64,000 nucleotides of DNA from UBA11795 sp964652755 (GTDB lineage: Bacteria > Chloroflexota > Dehalococcoidia > Lucifugimonadales > UBA826), in NCBI GenBank assembly GCA_964652755.1, contig CAZZBP010000001.1, positions 1 to 64,000 on the forward strand, in the 5' to 3' direction. Shown piece after piece: positions 58,040 to 64,000 of the stretch. The translations under genes and the position numbers were made by a program. The notes under the pieces were generated by a model. It had not been told where the DNA came from and ran no database searches. It saw only the letters and a list, made by a program, of their open reading frames with translations. How positions within the stretch are numbered: the stretch's first letter is position 1; the number at the start of each line of letters is the position of its first letter.

Positions 58040-58342
58040 TTGTTAGAGATGGACCCACGGTTTATAGGTCCGGAAGCATGGGCAGAGATTAGTGTATTTG
58101 TCACGAATATCTGGCTGTTTGTATTTTCTATAATCATTTTTGCTTCCAACATGTTGATCGGCCATAACGCAATACCGTCGTTGGTCACTTCACGTCATCT
58201 TTCATCGTCCTGGCAAAAGATAAGGCCTCCTATCTACGGGGTTGCTATTATCGCATTTGTCGCGGCTTTATATTTTGTTTTTACTGCCTTGCAAGGCGGT
58301 CGAAGCGCAATAAAACTTATATATCCCGATTTCTGGATATAA
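58040..58342 (+). CDS. Small two-helix membrane protein at the head of the act operon
   Basis: A 100-residue protein with two hydrophobic segments (about 17-42 and 66-87) and no Cys. I do not recognise a family. The start is TTG at 58040; an ATG three codons later is equally possible. It lies 34 bases upstream of the pentaheme ActA gene on the same transcript, so it may be an accessory or assembly subunit of the complex, which is inference from position. Confidence 0.7.
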   Translation: MLEMDPRFIGPEAWAEISVFVTNIWLFVFSIIIFASNMLIGHNAIPSLVTSRHLSSSWQKIRPPIYGVAIIAFVAALYFVFTALQGGRSAIKLIYPDFWI

Positions 58343-58376
58343 GTTGGTTTACGGTTAATCAAGGGAAGTAAGCAGT

Positions 58377-58991
58377 TTGATACCAGGGGATTTTCAGCCC
58401 AAGAGGCCCACAACTGGACAACTTGTAAAATTAGGTATTTTAGGAACGTTTGGACTAGGAATCTTTGTTGCAATAGTTCTATTCCTCACTTTCGTATTAT
58501 CCGCTTGGTTGGATAGGCCGTTGATATTTGGTGATAGCGGATTTAGATCGGGACCAGATCAACCGATAGCTTTTCCGCACACGACTCATGTACAGGAACT
58601 GGGCATGGATTGCACGTTCTGCCATCGGAACGTACAGAAGGAGGCAGCGGCTTCTGTCCCAGCTATGGGCCTTTGTATGACCTGTCATAGTGCTGTTGGC
58701 GACGGTCTTGGTGAGATCGAGAAAATGAGATCTCTATACGAGGATGGGAGATCGATCCAGTGGGTTCGGGTCCACAGGGTTCCAGATCATGTTCACTTCG
58801 TACACGAGGCTCACATAAGGTATTTTTCAGAATCTGAAGGCATACAACCAAGTCAAGTGTGTCAAAAATGCCACGGTGAAGTAGGGGAAATGGAGAAGGT
58901 CAGGCAAGTAGAGACATTGAAAATGGGGGATTGTGTTAGTTGCCACAAAGAAAACGCAGCTCCTACAGACTGCACAACCTGTCATTATTAG
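58377..58991 (+). CDS. actA: Pentaheme cytochrome c subunit of alternative complex III (ActA)
   Basis: A 204-residue protein with one N-terminal membrane helix (about 17-43) and five CxxCH heme sites at about residues 79, 100, 162, 186 and 199, the heme number expected for ActA. The rest is probably outside the membrane, passing electrons from the iron-sulfur subunit to a cytochrome c or oxidase. TTG start at 58377 behind AGGGAAG. It is followed ten bases later by ActB1. Confidence 0.88.
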   Translation: MIPGDFQPKRPTTGQLVKLGILGTFGLGIFVAIVLFLTFVLSAWLDRPLIFGDSGFRSGPDQPIAFPHTTHVQELGMDCTFCHRNVQKEAAASVPAMGLCMTCHSAVGDGLGEIEKMRSLYEDGRSIQWVRVHRVPDHVHFVHEAHIRYFSESEGIQPSQVCQKCHGEVGEMEKVRQVETLKMGDCVSCHKENAAPTDCTTCHY

Positions 58992-59001
58992 GGGCTCGTA
59001 A

Positions 59002-61266
59002 ATGGCGCTGACTAGAAGACAGTTTTTAACACTTATGGGAGGTTCCGCTGGAGCAGCGGTATTTTTCCAGGCGTGTGGGGTTCCTGAAAAGGAGTTGCTC
59101 ATAGATTCGCCTGTGGAAATGCCTGAAGATCTAGTCTCAGGAACTGATAACTGGTATGCGACGGTGTGCCGGCAATGCGACACATCAGAAGGGATAGTCG
59201 TTAGGGTTATGGAGGGGCGTGCGAAAAAAATAGAAGGAAACGTCGATTATCCGGTCAATTTGGGAAAACATGGCCCCCGTTGCGAAGCTGGGCTGCAGAG
59301 TCTTTACCACCCAGATCGAATCAGTGCTCCTCTTGTTAGAACAGGGGATCGAGGATCTGGTGAATACAGAGAGATAAGCTGGGAAGACGCCATCACTCGT
59401 CTTACCTCACAGTTGAATGAACTATCTGATTCCGGTGAATCAGATAGGGCTGTACTGGTTACTAACCCCGTTGGAGGTCATTTAGGCCTAGTAATTCAGA
59501 GCTTTACAGAATCGATTGGAATGCGACGATTCGTGCATGAGCCTCTAGAAACCTCAGTGTTACGTAAAGCCATTAGTGAGGTCTTTGGTCAAGAATCGAT
59601 TCCTGATTTTGATATAGATAATTCTGATTATTTACTGTCGTTCGGGGCCGACTTTCTGAGCACTTGGATCTCGCCCACGAGATATTCCCGTGGATACGGT
59701 GAGTTTCGTCAAGGACATGAACGAAAACGGGGCAGACTTGTACATGTGGATTCACGATTTTCCGTTACGGCTGCAAATGCTGACGAATGGGTCAGGGTAG
59801 AGCCCGGCACAGAAGGTATGCTGGCCCTTTCGATAATTCAAGTAATCTCTTCAGAGGGGGATGTTGATAGCGCAGTGGTTGACAGGCTCACAGGCGAAGA
59901 CATTTCCTGGCTCAACTCGTACGCTCCTGAAAATGTATCTGCGGAAACAGGGGTAACTGCAGAAACGATCAGACGGATTTCTATGGAGTTTTCGCACAGC
60001 TTGCATCCTCTCGCAATAGGCGGGGGGTCGGCTTCTGCCCACTCCAACGGGCTTGCTGCATTGAAGGCTGTTTACTCGTTGAATCATATAGCTGGAAATA
60101 TTGGAGCGAAGGGTGGTGTATTACTCAACCCAGACTCGCCTCTGAAAGGGATTTCTACCGCAGCACCTGGTAATTCGTTTAATGAGTTCCAGAGGCTTAC
60201 AGAAGACATGGATTCAGGCAGAGTAAAGATGCTGCTGGTTAGAGGTGCGGATCCTTACTATGGACTTCCAGAAGTAGCGGCCTTTAAAAGCAGGTCGTCT
60301 AATGTTCCACTTATTGTCAGTTTCTCTGGGATGATGGATGACACTACATCGATGGCGGATCTAATCCTTCCTGAGAATAACTACTTGGAAGACTGGGGCA
60401 CTGATGTTCCTCTTGCGGGCGTCGGTTACCAGACGATCGGGTTTCAACAGCCCGTAGTGAGGCCATTCTTCGAGAACAGGGGCGTTAACTTAGGCACAAG
60501 AAATTTTGCTGATGTACTCCTTACCGCTGCTCAGGTGATGGAAAAAGATATTGGTCTATCAGGAGACACTTACAAAGAAATAATCGTAAATGGAGCCAAG
60601 CAATTGTATGACCTCGGTGGAGGATCTGTGATCGCATCTTCGTTTGAGGCTTTCTGGAATGGGATTCTCCAACGTGGCGGGTGGTGGGACACTAAGGTCA
60701 AGGGGCCGGTTTCTGTTACTCCTGCGCGTCTTGACGGCGTGCCGGCACCTGTGATCAGCGGGAACGGGGAGTTTTTCCTTCAGCCTTTCGCTTCTGCATC
60801 CCTGCTAGACGGCAGGAGTGCATCGCTTCCCTGGATGCAGGCCATGCCAGACCCGATATCTACAGCAACATGGCAAACCTGGGTAGAGATTAACCATAGA
60901 GTAGCGGAAGAACGGGGAATTAAAGAGGGTGACGTGATTGAAATCAGCTCGGCTAGAGGCACTATCACTGCCCTGGCCATGCCCAATCCCGCGACTCCTC
61001 CTGATACGGTATCAATTCCATTTGGGCAGGGCCATAGAGATGGCGGAAGATACGCTTCAGGCAGGGGTTCAAATGTGTTGGCGATTCTCGATGCAGTACA
61101 TGATGAAGGAACTGGATCCCTTGCATGGTCGGCGAACAAGGTGAGTATTAGAGCGACGGGTGACTGGGTCAGAGTTCCTAAGTTTGAAAACACGGTTTCA
61201 GAGTTCCCGAGAGATGAACACAACCACATTATTGAGTTGACGACTGAAATAGAAGACGACCATTGA
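59002..61266 (+). CDS. actB1: Molybdopterin oxidoreductase-like subunit ActB1 of alternative complex III
   Basis: A 754-residue member of the molybdopterin oxidoreductase superfamily. The N-terminus has a twin-arginine motif (TRRQFL, residues 5-9 region) and a lipobox-like FQAC (Cys25). The usual N-terminal iron-sulfur site is incomplete: CRQC (56-59) is followed by DTSEG where a third Cys is normal. This fits ActB1 domains, which are known to lack Mo cofactor and cluster in alternative complex III. The B1 and B2 parts, fused in most ActB proteins, are separate genes here. Confidence 0.85.
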   Translation: MALTRRQFLTLMGGSAGAAVFFQACGVPEKELLIDSPVEMPEDLVSGTDNWYATVCRQCDTSEGIVVRVMEGRAKKIEGNVDYPVNLGKHGPRCEAGLQSLYHPDRISAPLVRTGDRGSGEYREISWEDAITRLTSQLNELSDSGESDRAVLVTNPVGGHLGLVIQSFTESIGMRRFVHEPLETSVLRKAISEVFGQESIPDFDIDNSDYLLSFGADFLSTWISPTRYSRGYGEFRQGHERKRGRLVHVDSRFSVTAANADEWVRVEPGTEGMLALSIIQVISSEGDVDSAVVDRLTGEDISWLNSYAPENVSAETGVTAETIRRISMEFSHSLHPLAIGGGSASAHSNGLAALKAVYSLNHIAGNIGAKGGVLLNPDSPLKGISTAAPGNSFNEFQRLTEDMDSGRVKMLLVRGADPYYGLPEVAAFKSRSSNVPLIVSFSGMMDDTTSMADLILPENNYLEDWGTDVPLAGVGYQTIGFQQPVVRPFFENRGVNLGTRNFADVLLTAAQVMEKDIGLSGDTYKEIIVNGAKQLYDLGGGSVIASSFEAFWNGILQRGGWWDTKVKGPVSVTPARLDGVPAPVISGNGEFFLQPFASASLLDGRSASLPWMQAMPDPISTATWQTWVEINHRVAEERGIKEGDVIEISSARGTITALAMPNPATPPDTVSIPFGQGHRDGGRYASGRGSNVLAILDAVHDEGTGSLAWSANKVSIRATGDWVRVPKFENTVSEFPRDEHNHIIELTTEIEDDH

Positions 61267-61294
61267 TGTCCTAATGGTCGGTAGGAGTAAGTAA

Positions 61295-62050
61295 ATGGCT
61301 GAGAACGGCCAAGAAAATAGCAAATGGGGAATGGTAGTGGACGTAGACCGATGCACTGGCTGCAACGGATGCGTGGTGGCATGTCAGTCCGAAAATAACA
61401 TCCCCATAAATTTGGAAGAACATTTTAACCAACGAAGAGCTATCCAATGGATCAGGGTAGAACGCTATTGGGAGGGTGAGTATCCTGATGTTAAGGCCAG
61501 GTTTATCCCGATAATGTGCCAACATTGTGGCAATGCTCCATGCGAACCCGTATGTCCTGTTTACGCCACGTACCACAATGAGGAAGGACTGAATGTCCAG
61601 GTATATAACCGTTGTATTGGCACTAGATTCTGTGCCAACGGTTGTCCCTACCATGTCAGATTTTTTAACTTCTGGGAGCCTCAATGGCCCGATAGTTTAA
61701 AGAATCAACTTAATCCCGATGTCACTGTGCGTAGTAGGGGAATTATGGAGAAGTGTAGTTTCTGCATTCAGAGAATACGTAGGTCAACGAGGGAATCAGA
61801 GCGCGACGGTATCGAACTGGAAGACGGTGACAGGGGATTGAACCCTGCATGTGTAAATTCCTGCCCAACGAGCGCTCTTACATTCGGTGATTTTAATGAT
61901 GAGGACAGCCAGGTTTCCCACATGAAGTCAGACGCTATGTCAGGTGAACATGGGAGAGGTTACCGCCTCATGGATAACCTCGGGACTGAGACTAACGTGA
62001 TTTATCTTAAGAAAGTTGATGATTCTGTAGGAGCCGTGCATGGCCACTGA
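61295..62050 (+). CDS. actB2: Iron-sulfur subunit ActB2 of alternative complex III
   Basis: A 251-residue ferredoxin-like protein. Cys sets: CTGCNGCVVAC (20-30), CQHCGNAPCEPVCP, CIGTRFCANGCP and CSFC ... CVNSCP. In the third set Thr replaces the second Cys, consistent with one [3Fe-4S] and three [4Fe-4S] clusters as known for ActB. It carries electrons from the quinol site to the pentaheme subunit. Its 3' end overlaps the NrfD-type gene by 11 bases. Confidence 0.88.
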   Translation: MAENGQENSKWGMVVDVDRCTGCNGCVVACQSENNIPINLEEHFNQRRAIQWIRVERYWEGEYPDVKARFIPIMCQHCGNAPCEPVCPVYATYHNEEGLNVQVYNRCIGTRFCANGCPYHVRFFNFWEPQWPDSLKNQLNPDVTVRSRGIMEKCSFCIQRIRRSTRESERDGIELEDGDRGLNPACVNSCPTSALTFGDFNDEDSQVSHMKSDAMSGEHGRGYRLMDNLGTETNVIYLKKVDDSVGAVHGH

Positions 62051-63512
62051 TGCGGCTAAAGCTGATCAATACGAGGTAGTGGAGCAGCCCTACGCGGAAA
62101 CCGATAATTCAGTCGAGACAAGAAAGGCTGCCTCTGACAAATTACTCGGCATTCATAAAATCACCTCAAATCGGTTCTGGCAGTTCGCCGTACTAACTGG
62201 GATCATGTTTGTGTTTGGGATAGTTGGCCTTGCGATGAGGCTAAACTCGGGATTTGATGATAGGGGTGCGTGGGGATATTACGTAGCGATCTTTTCTTTT
62301 CTCATGACGACGACGGCCGCCGCTCCCATGGTAGCAATTGCACCACGAATTGCGAATGCCCACTGGCGAAGACCAATATCAAGGGCAGCGGAGATATGGA
62401 CTCTCGCCGGGTGCCTTAATCTAATTCTGTACATTCCTCTTATATGGCTTCTGCCTAGTTTGGAGAATGGTAGGCGCAGCCTCTGGTTTTATGGGCAACA
62501 GGGAAGCAAAGGAGATTTTTGGACTGGCTTCGAGTCGGTGCCGGCATACTCGCCACATATTTGGGCGACATTGGCCATCGTTGCCTTGATTTTATTGGGC
62601 TTAGCCCTTGTTTGGTTGTCTTGCCTGCCAGACTTCGCTGTCTTAAGGGAACAAGGTGAAGGCTGGAGGAAAAAATGGGGTAGGAAGTTGTCTCTAGGTT
62701 GGGTAGGGTCAACAGCTCAATGGAACTGGCAATATCACAGAATGGGCATAGTAGGTGCTTTATATTTTATGATGCTGGTGTTTGTACATTTTCTAATAAG
62801 CGTGGAATTCCTTATGGTTCATGTGCCTGGATGGATAGATTCTCTTTACCCGATAACCCATGCCCATAATGCACTTCAGGCCGGAGTGGCTACTGTAATG
62901 CTCACCATATTCTGTCTGAGACAGTTTGGGGGATATAAAGATTATATTGGTCTCGATCAGATGTGGGGACTCGGCAAGTTGATGCTGGCTTTGTCTCTTC
63001 TTTGGTTCTGGTTCTGGTTCTCCAGCTTCAACATTTACTGGTATGGGAAAAAACCCTCCGAATTATCAGTTTTAGAGCTGTTAGTTAAAGGGCCGTACAG
63101 GGAAATTTTTATAGCAGAATTCTTATTAGTATTCATTATCCCCTGGTTCACCTTGATCTGGAATCCCATAAGGCGCAGTGTTTGGGGTCCCACGATAATT
63201 GCTGTCTCAATACTATGTGGAACACTTTTGGATAGGATTCGCTTGTATGTTGGGGCTTGGGATGTCGCGGGAAGAGATTTCGCGAGTATGCTTCAAATGG
63301 AACTAAGCGAGGTTCCAGAAAAGATACCAACTCCGGACATTGCCGATATGTTTTTGATTGTCGGTTTTATCGGGGGTTCCATATTTTTATTCATGATGGC
63401 TACAAGGTTATTGCCAGCAATTAATATATGGGAGCAGAAAGAACTCCTTTTGTACAAAGCAGAAATTCAATACCACAGAACAAAGGTCACGGTGTTGGGG
63501 AAGTCTAGATAA
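62040..63512 (+). CDS. NrfD/PsrC-family membrane subunit of alternative complex III (ActC/ActF type)
   Basis: A 490-residue membrane protein with about ten helices, a charged N-terminal region of about 50 residues, and conserved HWRRPISRAAEIWTLAGCLN. NrfD-type subunits bind menaquinol or ubiquinol. It overlaps actB2 by 11 bases. Alternative complex III has two such subunits (ActC and ActF); because the next gene looks like the canonical ActC, this one may be an ActF-type copy moved forward, but I cannot assign it firmly. Confidence 0.82.
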   Translation: MATDAAKADQYEVVEQPYAETDNSVETRKAASDKLLGIHKITSNRFWQFAVLTGIMFVFGIVGLAMRLNSGFDDRGAWGYYVAIFSFLMTTTAAAPMVAIAPRIANAHWRRPISRAAEIWTLAGCLNLILYIPLIWLLPSLENGRRSLWFYGQQGSKGDFWTGFESVPAYSPHIWATLAIVALILLGLALVWLSCLPDFAVLREQGEGWRKKWGRKLSLGWVGSTAQWNWQYHRMGIVGALYFMMLVFVHFLISVEFLMVHVPGWIDSLYPITHAHNALQAGVATVMLTIFCLRQFGGYKDYIGLDQMWGLGKLMLALSLLWFWFWFSSFNIYWYGKKPSELSVLELLVKGPYREIFIAEFLLVFIIPWFTLIWNPIRRSVWGPTIIAVSILCGTLLDRIRLYVGAWDVAGRDFASMLQMELSEVPEKIPTPDIADMFLIVGFIGGSIFLFMMATRLLPAINIWEQKELLLYKAEIQYHRTKVTVLGKSR

Positions 63513-63580
63513 TCAGAACTGTTAGAGAAACGAATAACCGCCAGTTCAAATACTGTGCAAAGAAGAATAAGAATATATAG

Positions 63581-64000
63581 ATGCAAGAACACGAACAACT
63601 TAGCCAGAAACAGATCAATGACGATCTGCTAAGGGACGTCCTAACCGTACCGAAATGGTGGCTGCCCGCAGTTACTTTCCTCGCAATAATAGTTGCTACA
63701 GGACTTGGGGCATTCAGTTTCATGGTTTATCACGGTGTCGGGGTAACCGGTCTCAACAGGCCGGTTATGTGGGGATTTTTTATCGCCAACTTTGTTTTCT
63801 GGATTGGTATTAGCCACGCGGGTATTATGATCTCAGCCATTCTTCGCCTAACTCAGGCTGAATGGAGGCGCCCGGTTACCCGTGCGGCGGAGGTGATGAC
63901 GGTTTTTTCTCTGGTAGCCGCTCTTCACACACCTTTATTTCACGTCGGCAGGCCATGGAGAGTTCTTTATTGGATCTTTCCCTATGATTTTGACAGAGGG
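63581..64000 (+). CDS. actC: NrfD-type membrane subunit, likely ActC (3' end outside window)
   Basis: An ATG at 63581 opens a frame that runs to the window edge (140 residues seen). It shows WWLPAVTFLAIIVATGLGAFSFMVYHGVGVTGLNRPVMWGFFIANFVFWIGISHAG and WRRPVTRAAEVMTVF, the N-terminal part of the canonical ActC quinol-binding subunit. It lies 68 bases after the first NrfD-type gene and continues the operon. Confidence 0.82.
   Translation, partial: MQEHEQLSQKQINDDLLRDVLTVPKWWLPAVTFLAIIVATGLGAFSFMVYHGVGVTGLNRPVMWGFFIANFVFWIGISHAGIMISAILRLTQAEWRRPVTRAAEVMTVFSLVAALHTPLFHVGRPWRVLYWIFPYDFDRG

Noticed and set aside
1..64000. tRNA, rRNA, CRISPR arrays, insertion sequences or phage genes
   Set aside because: Intergenic gaps were read for cloverleaf T-loops, tandem repeats, terminal inverted repeats and transposase or integrase motifs; none was convincing.

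Overview
The window reads as a contiguous piece of a bacterial chromosome, most likely a Chloroflexota member of the SAR202/Dehalococcoidia type. This is an inference. It rests on the S10-spc-alpha ribosomal supercluster with its zinc-type S14, L24, L36 and adenylate kinase, on an alternative complex III operon, on a branched-chain 2-oxoacid dehydrogenase operon, and on a small catabolic cluster with an enolase-superfamily enzyme of the kind expanded in SAR202. No 16S rRNA or tRNA gene is present to settle it. TTG and GTG start codons are frequent, even for ribosomal proteins.

Region 1 (1-25.5 kb, all + strand) is the information-processing core. A Rel (p)ppGpp enzyme (5' end probably outside the window) is followed by rpsT, rpsP-khpA-rimM, then the str operon (rpsL-rpsG-fusA, no tuf). 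The str operon starts from a perfect consensus promoter followed by an attenuator-like leader. Next come the S10, spc and alpha operons (rpsJ to rplQ, with secY, adk, map, infA, rpmJ), then truA-rplM-rpsI. A membrane-protein gene sits between rpsK and rpsD; it is interrupted by one in-frame TAG inside a near-perfect inverted repeat.

Region 2 (25.5-35 kb) is mixed: a DtxR-type metalloregulator, the NAD(P)HX repair enzyme nnr, ubiE/menG, a lipoprotein HtrA protease with YihY, queA, a SelA-like PLP enzyme, a malate/lactate dehydrogenase-family oxidoreductase and a decayed SDR pseudogene.

Region 3 (35-42.6 kb) is a phosphate-starvation regulon: phoB-phoR, then pstS-pstC-pstA-pstB-phoU behind three tandem 11-bp repeats that look like a Pho box.

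Region 4 (42.6-48.7 kb, - strand) runs from an atypical response regulator through a class IV aminotransferase, BCKDH E1-alpha, E1-beta and E2 to lipB. This is a plausible branched-chain amino acid degradation operon with its own lipoyl transferase.

Region 5 (48.9-57.7 kb) holds ftsH (+), and on the - strand a class V aminotransferase, ribF-tyrS, and an SDR / enolase-superfamily / MFS cluster for uptake and oxidation of an unidentified acid or sugar acid.

Region 6 (57.7-64 kb, +) is an alternative complex III operon: a small membrane protein, pentaheme cytochrome ActA, split ActB1 and ActB2, and two NrfD-type quinol-interacting subunits, the second cut by the window edge.

No CRISPR array, insertion sequence, prophage or RNA gene was recognised. 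The most unusual items are the str leader with mutually exclusive hairpins, the amber codon inside an inverted repeat, the phased Pho-box repeats, the receiver domain with His in place of the phospho-acceptor Asp, the natural Arg at the S12 Lys88 position, and the acidic tails on L4 and S3.
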